Below, piece after piece: positions 17,217 to 26,526 of a stretch of 64,000 bases of DNA. Made by a program: the position numbers and the translations under genes. A model generated the notes under the pieces. It made no database searches. It saw only the letters and a program-made list of their open reading frames with translations, and was not told the origin of the DNA. Numbering within the stretch: position 1 is the first letter of the stretch; every line of letters begins with the position of its first letter. Origin of the DNA: CAVYUC01 sp963816685 (GTDB lineage: Bacteria > Bacteroidota > Bacteroidia > Bacteroidales > Prolixibacteraceae). The stretch covers positions 62,001 to 126,000 of the forward strand of contig CAWFMB010000031.1 of NCBI GenBank assembly GCA_963816685.1, written 5' to 3'.

Positions 17217-18089
17217 CTAAAATAAAATGATCTTTTTACAATACCGAATATCCCCGGCATTTACTTCAACGATATAAAACCCTTTTTTCAAATCATTCAA
17301 ATAGATAAACTGGTTGCAGGGTATTTCCAATTGTTTAACCTTAATCCCGGTCAAAGCGTATATATTCAGGGTGCTTGTATAAACAGATGGTAAATTAACC
17401 TTAATCCGGCATTCTTCGGGGTTAAATAATAATATATTCCCGGCATTCTGTCGAACCTGATTTATACCCGACACTTTACATTCCCCGTATAAGTTTTCAT
17501 TATTTATCCTGTAACAGTGTAGTTCGAAACCCTCTTCATGTTCTGATATGCCTGTAAAATATAAAGGACCATAAGTACTTCCAATGTCTTCTATCCAAAA
17601 TTGATAAGTTAAATATTCTTCCGGGATCATCTGTAATTTTAGCCTTTTTTTCTGTTTATTGCCTATTTGGACCGAATCAATATTTTGTACTACCCAATCC
17701 CGCGATTTATATTCATAATTATTAGGAAGCAAAATATGAATGGTGTCATTTACTTTTAAATTAAAATCATATAGCACATGTTCAAGTGTATCGTAGACCC
17801 CGGAAGGTGCACTATGTTTAATAACTTTATAATAAACCTTGCCGCTATCTTCTCTTAAGGCAAATAAATCGCCCTGATAATTAAAAATTGAATAAGTTGT
17901 ATCATTTATTATAGAATCTTTAATAATTTTTGTGCTGTAATAAATAGTCTGAAGCCCTTCGGCATAGTTTGATGCTGCAATTATCCATTTCGCATCTTTT
18001 TTTAGGAACTGTCCATAACTTGTAATTGTACTAAGTATAAACATTACAATTGTCAGCCCTGATATTAACAATCTCGGTTTGTTTCCCAT
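17217..18089 (-). CDS. Secreted protein with T9SS type A tail
   Basis: 290 residues with a signal peptide ending near YGQ (residue 27). The central domain is the one shared with the genes at 15168, 43885 and 24953: LREDSGKVYYK, LYDFNLKVNDTIHI, IDSVQIGNKQKKR and FWIEDIGSTYGPLYF in order. The sorting domain is short (about residues 222-290, ending YCKKIILF) and lacks a perfect YPNP motif (it has LFNPEECRIKV). Function unknown; probably a surface or released protein. Confidence 0.8.
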   Translation of the reverse strand: MGNKPRLLISGLTIVMFILSTITSYGQFLKKDAKWIIAASNYAEGLQTIYYSTKIIKDSIINDTTYSIFNYQGDLFALREDSGKVYYKVIKHSAPSGVYDTLEHVLYDFNLKVNDTIHILLPNNYEYKSRDWVVQNIDSVQIGNKQKKRLKLQMIPEEYLTYQFWIEDIGSTYGPLYFTGISEHEEGFELHCYRINNENLYGECKVSGINQVRQNAGNILLFNPEECRIKVNLPSVYTSTLNIYALTGIKVKQLEIPCNQFIYLNDLKKGFYIVEVNAGDIRYCKKIILF

Positions 18090-18155
18090 TTTTCAGTATT
18101 TTATGTGTGAAGGAACCGTTCTCTGTAAAAAGAGTGGTTTCCAGTAAAAAACGTG

Positions 18156-20756
18156 TTATTGTTTAGCATCAATTTCTCCATAAGGAAAATCCATCGTACC
18201 TTCAATTTCAAGTTCTGAATTGTTTAATATAACCTTTCCGTTGTTCTTAATGATCAACTCGCCCCCATCTTCAACTTCAATAAAACCATTTCTAATTTCT
18301 CCGCCGTCAATTTCCAATGTTGCATTCGATTTTACTGTAACCACACCTAAAATAGACATGACAATATCAGCTGTTATTTTTAATGTAAAACCTGAGTTAA
18401 CGTTAACGTCGCTACACACTTCGTTGTCAGTTCCCCAGGTTGTATCGGAATTAATATTTAAGAGCGTGCTATTATAACAATGCCCTTCTCCCAGGTTTGC
18501 CCTCCATATTCCGCGCCCGTATGTGGAAACGACTAAATCACCGCTCAATTTATTCAGATTCATGCTGCTCACAACTGCCCTTGGAAAACCATTTGAATAG
18601 GTCCAACCGTTATCAACCATCTTCCTGTAAAATACCCCAACATCGGTTCCAACAAACATTGTTTGATCCAGAAAATCATACTCAAAACACTGAATTGGCA
18701 AATTGGGAAGACCAGAACCAGTTATATTTGACCAACTATCTCCGCCATTTTCAGAATAGAAGATTTTTTCATTCGCTTCAAACCCACCAAATACAACCCA
18801 AACCTTAAGAGGATTAAATGGATGAACATAAATGCTGTTTATTGGAGCTATTTGTCTTATGCTTGATATGCCGGAATAGCCAACATATTCCCAGTTGGTA
18901 CCCCCATCCGAAGTTCTTCTTATTTCAGAATTAGCCCATGGATCCCACATAGTATAATAAATGTAGTTATTATCCGATTCACAAATTACAATATCTCTAA
19001 TGTGATCCCAGGCTTGATCAATAGTAGTCCATGAAGATCCTTTATTTGTAGATTTTTTCAGATGAACAGGAGGATTGCCAGCTTCCCATTTATGCTTATA
19101 TAATATGCTTGGATTTGATGGGGCGATACATAATGGGGCATCGTAGAAATGTACGCTTCCAATACTATTGCGAATCCCATTTTCTACTCGATACTGAAAA
19201 GGGTATGCTACAAAATAATATGTATTGACATTTGCAGGGTCAATTAATGATGTTCCTCCATCTCCTCCGGGAAATTGCCAGGTATAACTTCCTGAATTAT
19301 CCCTATAATAAGTTCCGCAATCATGAGTCCCTCCTACCATGATTTCTGAATTCTGTTCAGTTATTGCAACGCTGTAAAATTCATTTGTTGCGAGGTCCCC
19401 ATTTATCCTCGACCAATTATTGCCACCGTCATTGCCCATATAAACACCTCCATCGTTGGCAATATAAATTAAATCATTGTCATTCTGGTCAGGAAAAGTT
19501 ATTTCCATAAAATCAACATGGATATTATCGTGCATAACGGAAGGAAAAGAATTACCATCATCAATGGATTTAAATAAATTAATACCCCCTGCATAAATAT
19601 CGCCATTAGGAGATAGTTTAATACTCATTGCATAATGCTTGCCCGTCAGTGAGCTATTTGAAATCACTTGCCATGAATTTCCGGTATCTCCCGATTTTTC
19701 TATTTTACCGTCAGAACCATCTAAATTGATATAATAGGCATATAAATCATTATGGTTGTCTGGGTTTGTGGCAATCGCAATCTTTGAATTTGAATAAAGA
19801 CTATTTAAGTTTCCAGATAAATCTGTCCATGAAGTACCCGCATTTATCGTCCGGTAGATTGCATTAGTTCCACTTACATAGATAGTATTCGGATCATTGG
19901 GTTTAAATAGAATGTCGTTCAATACAGCATCCGGATCAATGGAAAGCGAAGTTGCCGACCATGTGCTACCGTAATTAGTAGTTTTATATACTTTATGACT
20001 TGACATCGCGTATAATATAGCAGGATTTGTAGGGTGTATAAGGACACCATCAAAATATTCACCTTCCAATGTATTTATATTAAGTTTAGACCAACTGCTT
20101 CCTCCGTTTGTCGATTTAAATATGCCCAACGAGTAGTTTCCACTCATACCTATAGTCCCCCTTGGGCCCAATTTCAAACCCGTAACAATATATATCACAT
20201 CGTTATCGTTAGGGTCAACAGCTATGTCAAAAACTCCCCCCGTCATAGTTGTGTTAGTCAGGCAATTCCAATTTGTCCCTCCGTTGTTTGTTTCCCAAAG
20301 CCCCCCGGAATTAGCCCCAATAAGGATGTGATCAAAGTCAGAAGGATCAACCCAGATACATTTTATACGGCCTCTCCCAATCTGAGCAGAACTCCCACTC
20401 GGCCTTGAAGATGGGCCTAAACAGGACCAAGATAGTGTTGATGCAGATTTTAATGTAGGTTCATTTTCGATGATTCCATCAGGATAAACTTGTTTGAAAT
20501 ATTTATTCATTTCAACATTATATTTTTCAAAGCTGCCGCTGCTATCCACCCGTGTGTTCCAAAACCACCTCCAGCGTTCATACATTTTTCGCTCTTTTGT
20601 ACTTGCATTTTCCAGATAGACTTTATTCTTATGTATCGCTGTTTCTATTTCATTGAAATTTTTATTTTTATCTATCAGCAATTCATTCAGCGATTGAGCT
20701 TTAACACCTAAAAATCCAGGGATAAGAAACAAGATAAATAATATTGTTTTTTGCAT
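18156..20756 (-). CDS. Secreted BNR/sortilin-type beta-propeller protein
   Basis: 866 residues with a signal peptide (about 1-20). At least nine Asp-box (BNR) motifs of the form S/T-x-D/N-x-G-x-x-W are seen, for example ETNNGGTNWNCLT, KSTNGGSSWSKLN, KTTNYGSTWSATS, RTSDGGTNWEYVG and SENGGDSWSNITG, building one or two beta propellers like those of sortilin or exo-sialidase-like proteins. The last ~100 residues have no YPNP tail. Instead they are a run of short beta coils (NATLEIDGGEIRNGFIEVED, then LEIEGTMDFPYGEIDAKQ), the second tail type of this array. A broken copy of its 5' end lies at 32656. Probably binds or cleaves glycans outside the cell (inference). Confidence 0.85.
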   Translation of the reverse strand: MQKTILFILFLIPGFLGVKAQSLNELLIDKNKNFNEIETAIHKNKVYLENASTKERKMYERWRWFWNTRVDSSGSFEKYNVEMNKYFKQVYPDGIIENEPTLKSASTLSWSCLGPSSRPSGSSAQIGRGRIKCIWVDPSDFDHILIGANSGGLWETNNGGTNWNCLTNTTMTGGVFDIAVDPNDNDVIYIVTGLKLGPRGTIGMSGNYSLGIFKSTNGGSSWSKLNINTLEGEYFDGVLIHPTNPAILYAMSSHKVYKTTNYGSTWSATSLSIDPDAVLNDILFKPNDPNTIYVSGTNAIYRTINAGTSWTDLSGNLNSLYSNSKIAIATNPDNHNDLYAYYINLDGSDGKIEKSGDTGNSWQVISNSSLTGKHYAMSIKLSPNGDIYAGGINLFKSIDDGNSFPSVMHDNIHVDFMEITFPDQNDNDLIYIANDGGVYMGNDGGNNWSRINGDLATNEFYSVAITEQNSEIMVGGTHDCGTYYRDNSGSYTWQFPGGDGGTSLIDPANVNTYYFVAYPFQYRVENGIRNSIGSVHFYDAPLCIAPSNPSILYKHKWEAGNPPVHLKKSTNKGSSWTTIDQAWDHIRDIVICESDNNYIYYTMWDPWANSEIRRTSDGGTNWEYVGYSGISSIRQIAPINSIYVHPFNPLKVWVVFGGFEANEKIFYSENGGDSWSNITGSGLPNLPIQCFEYDFLDQTMFVGTDVGVFYRKMVDNGWTYSNGFPRAVVSSMNLNKLSGDLVVSTYGRGIWRANLGEGHCYNSTLLNINSDTTWGTDNEVCSDVNVNSGFTLKITADIVMSILGVVTVKSNATLEIDGGEIRNGFIEVEDGGELIIKNNGKVILNNSELEIEGTMDFPYGEIDAKQ

Positions 20757-20795
20757 AATAATTGATTTAATATTAGAATTTTATCATTGGAACAG

Positions 20796-20979
20796 CTAAT
20801 CCGTTAGTAACATTTGTTTCTTGTCAACAATCTGCACACACCTGGTTGCCGCCGGTAACTAAGCCACACAATAAACACCTTCCATAACCCGGAAGCCGAA
20901 ATGGTTTGAACGCTTTCGCACCTGCACGGATTGCCCTGATAACTCACTTCGCGATAAATCCGTGCCAGCGGGGGCAAAA
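20796..20979 (-). repeat. X repeat, copy 1 (after subtilisin gene)
   Basis: About 180 bp directly after the S8 protease stop codon, repeated at 26405 and 32695, each time just downstream of a protease gene. It contains the inverted pair GCACGGATT / AATCCGTGC about 24 nt apart and ends with an orphan VDKKQMLLTD tail. It may be a decayed T9SS tail whose hairpin now acts as a terminator or mRNA end. Confidence 0.65.
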
Positions 20980-22812
20980 TTATTTCACTTCTAATGTAGA
21001 GCCTGTTTGCACCTCAAAGGTTCCGTCTATTATGGTGTACTCTTCCGCATCAAAAACTACATCGGCATTGTTTTGGATGGTTGCATTGACTACTTCAATT
21101 TTACAATCAAAGTATGAAACATCAGTTGAAATAGTACCGGCTATAAAAGTTGTTGGGCAATCTGCCGCTTGAATAGCCGCATAGGCATCTACCAGCCCGT
21201 AGCCCATTTGTTCGTGCCATGTACCGTTGGGGCGGCCTGATGTTGTTTGGTAATTGTAGCCGCCTACTTTTTGTGCTGTGGATTCAATTATGTTTGCAAC
21301 CTGTAATCGCGTTAAATTTGGATTTTTAGATAGAATGAGGGCCGCAACAGCGGCAACATGTGGACAGGCTGAAGATGTACCATTGAAATTTTGTATGTAA
21401 TCACCTGCTGATCCAGAAGCAGTATTGTATCCATTTGTTCCTTGTCTGTCAGTAGTTGGAATAAGCACCCCAGGTGCTACTATATCCAACTGCGTGCCAT
21501 AGCAACTGCCCCAATTCTCACCATCACAAGAGGCAGGACTCTTCCTCTCACCACAAGGACTTATTGCGCCAACTACCAATATATCCGGATTGCTGTTTCC
21601 AGGATATCTTATATTTGTATTATTTTCATTCCCTGCAGCAAAAACAACTACCGTTCCTTTGCTATCACGCCCGTTTGCTAACGTATTAGTAATTGCATCA
21701 TCGATGATAGTTGACGGGGTGTAACCTCCCCATGAATTACTAATAACATCTGCTCCATTTTGCCATGCCCAATTAAAACCATTGGCCAATTGTTGGGGAG
21801 TGTCTGAAAAAAGAAGACTAATACTGATTGACATTAATCCAACAGAAGGAGCTGCACCGCTTATCCCAATAGAATTGTTCTGCTGGGCACCAACAATACC
21901 GGCACAAGCAGTTCCATGACTTCCTCTGACCCAGGCAGGACTTGTATTTGTTTTAGCATCATATCCTGTCCCAATAACATTGTTTTGAAGATCCGGGTGA
22001 TTCATTTCAAAGCCGTGGTCAAATACAGCAACACGAATGTTCGAGGAACCGGTTGTGACAGCCCATGCTTGTTCTGCATTAATATCAATACCAGATGTCC
22101 CGCTGTGTTGACCAGTATTTTTTAACCCCCATTGATTGGTAAAATATGGGTCGTTTGATGCAGTTATGTCATGATACAAGAATTCAGGCTCCGAACTTTC
22201 AAATAGTTTGGATTCATGAAAAATATTTGCAGCCTCTATCGCATTGTAAGGAGTTTCTTTTGTGCACGACAAAGTAAACCATAACGGCATGAATTCGTTG
22301 TATCCCAAAATTTTCATGGAATAATTTTTAGCCATATTGCGTAGACTAGTTGTATCGTCCCCTCTTAAAAGTTTCACGTAAAAATTGTTAGAAACTCCCA
22401 GCTTCTTATCCCTAATAGTATAGGTTGGTGAGACTTTCAAAATATTTTCTAAAGACTCAAGATTATCTATTACAGCAGAATACTGTTCATCGTCAATTTT
22501 ATTTGGCAATTCTATTTCCGTTGCATAAATAGCTGTGTGCAGCTTTCGATTATTAAGCGTATCGAAAGAAATAGCATTTTGCCCAGTGAAATTTTTCGTT
22601 TGATTTGATATTTTTAATTCAGACACACCAACTTTGTCTTTTATTTTATCAAAAAAGATTTCCCCTTCTGATACTACTGATATCCTGGAATAATCGATTT
22701 CTAAATAAAACTTTTCTCCCTGGTAATAATAAAATGTTGTTAATTGGGCCTGAGTTAATATACCCAGAAAAACAAGCACAAGTAGAATGAAATATTTATA
22801 TTGCTGTTTCAT
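20980..22812 (-). CDS. Secreted subtilisin-like (S8) protease with beta-coil tail, unit 1
   Basis: 610 residues: a signal peptide (about 1-22), a ~200-residue propeptide-like region, then the S8 catalytic domain with all three active-site motifs, FDHGFEMNHPD (Asp), GSHGTACAGIVGA (His) and NGTSSACPHVAAVAAL (Ser). The last ~70 residues are the beta-coil tail (FDCKIEVVNATIQNN, then GTFEVQTGSTLEVK). The tail and the ~35 residues before it are almost identical to those of the S8 protease at 32879, although the catalytic domains differ widely. It follows a PrcB-like lipoprotein gene by 11 bp, suggesting the two proteins work together. Confidence 0.92.
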   Translation of the reverse strand: MKQQYKYFILLVLVFLGILTQAQLTTFYYYQGEKFYLEIDYSRISVVSEGEIFFDKIKDKVGVSELKISNQTKNFTGQNAISFDTLNNRKLHTAIYATEIELPNKIDDEQYSAVIDNLESLENILKVSPTYTIRDKKLGVSNNFYVKLLRGDDTTSLRNMAKNYSMKILGYNEFMPLWFTLSCTKETPYNAIEAANIFHESKLFESSEPEFLYHDITASNDPYFTNQWGLKNTGQHSGTSGIDINAEQAWAVTTGSSNIRVAVFDHGFEMNHPDLQNNVIGTGYDAKTNTSPAWVRGSHGTACAGIVGAQQNNSIGISGAAPSVGLMSISISLLFSDTPQQLANGFNWAWQNGADVISNSWGGYTPSTIIDDAITNTLANGRDSKGTVVVFAAGNENNTNIRYPGNSNPDILVVGAISPCGERKSPASCDGENWGSCYGTQLDIVAPGVLIPTTDRQGTNGYNTASGSAGDYIQNFNGTSSACPHVAAVAALILSKNPNLTRLQVANIIESTAQKVGGYNYQTTSGRPNGTWHEQMGYGLVDAYAAIQAADCPTTFIAGTISTDVSYFDCKIEVVNATIQNNADVVFDAEEYTIIDGTFEVQTGSTLEVK

Positions 22813-22823
22813 GATGACATATT

Positions 22824-23300
22824 TTAATGATGTTTTATAACATCTAACTTAATTATAGCGTTGTTTGGAATCTTTGGGACTAGTGCCGATAACGCCCATC
22901 CCTGCGCCACTGTTGTCATTTCCAGTGTTATATCAACTATCAGTTTATACTTGTTGGTTGAAGTTTGCTGTAAATTCCGTTCGATTTCGTGGACACCACT
23001 TGTAGTTACACCATGGGCGAGAAGCAACGAATAGCTGTCGAAATTAATAGCAGGGGCATCCCCCTTCTCACAGGAAATATACGAGACAAGTTCTTCTGCA
23101 GAGTTGATAACATATACGGTATCTTCCTCTGTGTTTTGCCAATTCCAACTACACGTGGTTCCCGATAAACTAACATCACTCATGTCCACATCCTCCGGAT
23201 AGGTTACTGATAATTCATTATCCCCAATGTTGTTGCAACCTTTACAAAGGGTTGCAACAACAGCTAAAAGCAGTAAAATTCTTGTTAAATTTTTCATCAT
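22824..23300 (-). CDS. PrcB-like lipoprotein, partner of the S8 protease (unit 1)
   Basis: 158 residues with a lipoprotein signal (lipobox LCKGC). The mature part has VINSAEELVSYISC, INFDSYSLLLAHGVTTSGVH and VAQGWALSALVPKIPNNAII, resembling the PrcB C-terminal domain. In Treponema denticola PrcB is a lipoprotein that associates with the subtilisin-like protease dentilisin; here too the next gene is a subtilisin. It is 9 bp after the S74 gene and 11 bp before the protease. The longer homologue at 34406 is nearly identical over this stretch but has a second domain. Confidence 0.75.
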   Translation of the reverse strand: MMKNLTRILLLLAVVATLCKGCNNIGDNELSVTYPEDVDMSDVSLSGTTCSWNWQNTEEDTVYVINSAEELVSYISCEKGDAPAINFDSYSLLLAHGVTTSGVHEIERNLQQTSTNKYKLIVDITLEMTTVAQGWALSALVPKIPNNAIIKLDVIKHH

Positions 23301-23309
23301 TCAATCCTC

Positions 23310-24263
23310 CTATTCCGTCAATAACATTTGCTTCATATCAGCAATCTTCCCATCGCAAACCAGGCTGTACAAATACATTCCGGCAATAAATTCATTTGCG
23401 CTTACAATTACACTGCCGGTGCCTTTTGGGGAAATTTCAACAGTTTTTAACAGTGTGCCGGTCATGTTACAGATATGCAACTGGGCGCTTTGTACTGTTT
23501 CAGGTACCTCATATCGTATAGTAGTTTGTGTGCTAAAAGGATTGGGTGCATTTTGGAAAAGTTTAGGCAAAGCTCCATTTAAATCGGTTCTTTCCGTTTC
23601 ACCAATACTTCCGCTTTTTGTATTGCTTTGGCAACAATTATCTTCTATAGCATTTATTTGTTCCTGCATTAAAGCAATTTGTTGTTGTTGCGCTTTTATC
23701 GCTGACAGCAAAATCGGTATCATTCCATCGTAATTAATGGCTTTTGTCATTGTAATTGAATCGAGTCTTACCAATTCAGGAAATTCTGTTTCCAGTTCCT
23801 GGGCGATTAAACCATAATGCTTGCCAGGGGAGAAATGAGGCACGTAATCAAGCACGTCATTCCTGAAAAAACTCTCTAATTCTGATTTACTTTTATATTC
23901 ATATTCTTTGCCATCAATCTTCTTTAGTTTTGTTAAAACTTCATTGCCGTTAAGAACTTGAATATTCTTCTTGTATACTTCATCAGATGGTTGCCAGCCC
24001 CCTGTAGAATAAGCATCACCGCTAACATAAAGCTCATAACTATATTGGCTTGAACCACCAATCAGTACCGTTGCCAAAGATGAAGGGCCTGTAAACTTGG
24101 CACAATGATTTAAGGCAGGGTCTGTATTGGTTACTTCTAATTTGGCACCGGGGGTAGTTGTACCGATACCCACTCTTCCGGTATTGACTACTTTTAACTG
24201 CGAAAATCCGTTAAAAGATAATGTAAATACACCCACAAAGAATAATAAATAATATTTTTTCAT
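23310..24263 (-). CDS. Tail-fibre-type (peptidase S74) protein with T9SS tail, unit 1
   Basis: 317 residues. After the signal peptide comes a short stalk opening (STGRVGIGTTTPGAKLEV-like), then an S74 intramolecular chaperone domain (about 90-205) with the predicted self-cleavage Ser-Asp in PSDEVYKKNI (S93) and a Q-rich coiled coil (IKAQQQQIALMQEQINAIE). Residues 225-317 are a type A T9SS domain (NAPNPFSTQTTIRYEV to ADMKQMLLTE). S74 domains help trimeric fibres fold, so a trimeric surface fibre is likely. It heads the unit, directly downstream of repeat R; homologues head units 2 and 3. Confidence 0.88.
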   Translation of the reverse strand: MKKYYLLFFVGVFTLSFNGFSQLKVVNTGRVGIGTTTPGAKLEVTNTDPALNHCAKFTGPSSLATVLIGGSSQYSYELYVSGDAYSTGGWQPSDEVYKKNIQVLNGNEVLTKLKKIDGKEYEYKSKSELESFFRNDVLDYVPHFSPGKHYGLIAQELETEFPELVRLDSITMTKAINYDGMIPILLSAIKAQQQQIALMQEQINAIEDNCCQSNTKSGSIGETERTDLNGALPKLFQNAPNPFSTQTTIRYEVPETVQSAQLHICNMTGTLLKTVEISPKGTGSVIVSANEFIAGMYLYSLVCDGKIADMKQMLLTE

Positions 24264-24750
24264 AATTTTACAATTATGGCAGGAAACTGTGAATTTTCTG
24301 CCGGTTAAATAAATTTTGTTGATATAACCCGGCTTCCCAATACTCAGGAACCCGGGTTGTTTTTTGTATTTAATAAGAGAATTGATTAATAAGGTCCTGA
24401 TACAGAATTTCCACTGTGAGAAATTTCCTCCGCCTGCCTGGAAATCAAAACAGGAGGCTACTCTAAAACAAATTTGTTTTCGGGATTTATTGAATGCGGT
24501 TTCATAAATTTGATCTTTGGGTTATTGATGTATAAATGTAAGAATAATTATTTTAAAATAAAATGTTGGATTGTTTTTTTTTTTTTTTGAATCTTGAAAT
24601 GTTTTGATATACAGTTACTTAAAGATTTAGTTTATAATAATTCTAAAGAATAGAAGGATGTTTGGAGTGGGTGCCTGAATGACTTTTGTTTGATATGATG
24701 GTTTATAAACCCGTTCCTTGTTAAATAATTTTATGATTACCGTTAAATGT
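24264..24750. repeat. R repeat, copy 1 (leader of S74 gene)
   Basis: About 480 bp, shared with 29658, 36257, 36981, 41096 and 48236. Constant elements are a GGCAG/CTGCC hairpin near the S74 start, an AACCCGG/CCGGGTT hairpin with a plus-strand T-run, a GC-rich CCGCCTGCC segment, and a perfect 16-bp palindrome AAAACAAATTTGTTTT (24465-24480 here). The right end joins a serS 3' fragment. No protein is conserved in it; it probably carries the promoter of the unit. Confidence 0.85.
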
Positions 24751-24873
24751 AACGGCAGCGTCTTTGCCCTGCCCCGCATTGTGGCCGCCCTGCTCGAAAA
24801 CAACCAGACTCCCGAGGGAATCAGAATTCCAAAGGCATTGGTGCCGTTTTGCGGGTTTGAGATTATTGTTTAA
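24751..24873 (+). pseudogene. Displaced 3' end of serS, fragment A
   Basis: Starts at the motif 3 sequence NGSVFALPRIVAALLENNQ and runs to a stop after ..CGFEIIV, so it covers the last ~40 codons of a seryl-tRNA synthetase. It is in the same orientation as serS but clearly diverged from it. It lies between R copy 1 and the truncated 3' end of the unit 2 cargo gene. Confidence 0.88.
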
Positions 24874-24891
24874 AGAAACATTCATATAATA

Positions 24892-24926
24892 CAGAAAGCC
24901 GAATTCATACCGACTTCTGCTTTTTT
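24892..24926 (+). terminator. Imperfect hairpin after serS fragment A
   Basis: CAGAA (24892-24896) pairs with TTCTG (24915-24919), with weaker inner pairs and a T-run behind. It appears to be the terminator that once followed the serS end now carried in fragment A. Confidence 0.5.
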
Positions 24927-24952
24927 ATTTAAGTAAAGCTTGTTTTATCAGC

Positions 24953-25588
24953 TCAAAAATACTTAATTGTTGGTACTGTTGTAAATATATAACAACTATT
25001 ATACTCCGGGTTTTGATATATCAGTTGACCATTTTCTTCAAAACAAAGAATTGAGCTTATTCCTCCGGTAATACCAACTTCAGAACTCCGGGTAATTAAT
25101 CCATTTTGCCCGACCCCTTTTATCCAAATCGTGTGTAAATAATTATTTCCTTCTGAATGAAAATAAATAATCTTTCGTTCACTTGTTCCCCATTCTTTAG
25201 TTTTTATTGAATCAACATAAAGGTATAATCCCGTATTCCTACAATGAAAAGAATCATTTTCGGAAATATTGAAGTCATATACCAAGAGTTGTTCTTCGGT
25301 ATTAAGTGAGTACTTATAAACGCTATCGTTCCTTTCAACCCATAATGAATGTAATGCCCAATTTTCCTTCTGCTCATCATCTGAAAAATAAAGTTTCTTA
25401 TAGTTTGTTTGTTGTACTGTTGTGTCTCCGGAAAATTTAAAACTGGAAGTCCTTGTCCAGCTTTGTTCCATAACTCATTCTGATACAACGCTCCATACTT
25501 TGTTTTCTGAAATGAAATTTTGAGAAAATGTACCCATTGTAAAAGACAAGAAGATAAAAGTCAGGCAAAACTTAAAAAATGCTTTCAT
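24953..25588 (-). pseudogene. Secreted protein gene with in-frame stop and lost tail
   Basis: From the ATG at 25588 the frame encodes a signal peptide (MKAFFKFCLTFIFLSFTMG) and continues for 212 codons, but codon 38 is TGA where homologues suggest tryptophan. After it the frame is the shared domain seen at 15168 and 17217 (VYKYSLNTEEQLLVYDFNIS, TIWIKGVGQNGL). The T9SS tail is missing; the frame ends beside serS fragment A. It is therefore both interrupted and truncated. A start at 25471 could still express the second part without a signal. Confidence 0.7.
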
Positions 25589-25599
25589 AGTACTAAGAT

Positions 25600-25745
25600 T
25601 ATTGAATTATACCTTCATTAAAAGTCAAAATACCGCCAATTTCTACTAAAAAATCAGCATTACCATCCATGTTTATTGTTCAATTGAACCTGAGGGATAT
25701 CCAGTATTTCCATTAGTCATTGTTCCTTCGAATTTCGCCCCCACT
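25600..25745 (-). pseudogene. Remnant of a beta-coil tail
   Basis: Short minus-strand pieces read KFEGTMTNGNTGYPSGSIEQ-stop and, further on, FLVEIGGILTFNEGIIQ-stop, both like the final coils of the secreted proteins here (compare LEIEGTMDFPYGEIDAKQ at 18156). No start is present. The same ~190-bp stretch is repeated at 30130-30320. Confidence 0.55.
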
Positions 25746-25770
25746 AAACAAGTACTCCTTAAGAGCTAAT

Positions 25771-25929
25771 TTAATGTAGTTTTGCCGTTTCAGAATAATA
25801 CTTGCCGGTTGTCTGGTCAAATTGCATTTTTGTAATCTCAAAATATTTGCAGTTAGTTGAATAATCAACCTGCGCCGGGGCGTTTATCATTAGTAGTGAA
25901 AATGAAATCAGAATAACTAAATTTTTCAT
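25771..25929 (-). pseudogene. 52-residue deletion mini-gene of the 30324-type protein
   Basis: The first ~43 residues (signal MKNLVILISFSLLMINAPAQ, then EITKMQFDQTTGK) match the 222-residue protein at 30324, and the last nine (YYSETAKLH) match its end. The ~170 codons between are precisely missing and the frame is kept. It could be expressed as a tiny secreted peptide but is more likely a recombination product. Confidence 0.65.
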
Positions 25930-25999
25930 AACGAATATTTTTAAAATATTTGTGTAAATGGTTATCCCCCATCATAATACTGAAGGATAACCATAATTG

Positions 26000-26404
26000 C
26001 TATATTAAATTTTCAGTTGCCATCTGTTGTAAAAGTAATTCTGCGCCCGCAACCACTTCAAAATCCTTTTCTATTGTTATGGTTTGTCCTTCCGTCCTGA
26101 ATTCCACATCAGCAGTTGAGGGAATGGTAAAATCGTCCACTTCTATGCTGCCCGTGCTGAAATAATAAACTTCCGTACCGCTTGCAGTATAGTTATCCAA
26201 CAAAAGTAGATTGTTGTATGCGTACCATAATTTTAAATCGCGGGGATTTACATAGTCTGTAGCATCAATAGTAGTAACCAGGAATCCGAGATAGCCATCA
26301 AAAGTCCGCATCGATGTATTTAAACCGCTCCGGTTGATGTTGGGTGCGCCCTGAACCAGTCTGCCCAAACTATAATCTGCCCCACACCTGGTTGCCGTAG
26401 GCAA
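26000..26404 (-). pseudogene. C-terminal fragment of a secreted tyrosinase
   Basis: Matches the last ~130 residues of the tyrosinase at 31076 (NTSMRTFDGYLGF, KDFEVVAGAELL). The copper-binding N-terminal part is gone. A one-base loss near the end shifts the last residues to LLLQQMATENLI instead of LLITTDGN. The upstream joint runs into the X repeat. Confidence 0.75.
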
Positions 26405-26526
26405 CTAAACCATACAAATAAATACCTGCCATAAACCTGAGAGCCAGAATGGTTTGAACAACACCGGCACGAATTGCCCTGATGGATCACTTTGTGACAA
26501 ATCCGTGTAAGCGAGGGGGAGGGAAC
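26405..26526 (-). repeat. X repeat, copy 2 (after trypsin-like gene)
   Basis: Follows the stop codon of the protease at 26527 directly. It shares CACACCTGGTTGCCG, the CCTGCCATAA stretch and the imperfect inverted pair GGCACGAATT / AAATCCGTG with copies 1 and 3; it is the most diverged of the three. Confidence 0.6.
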
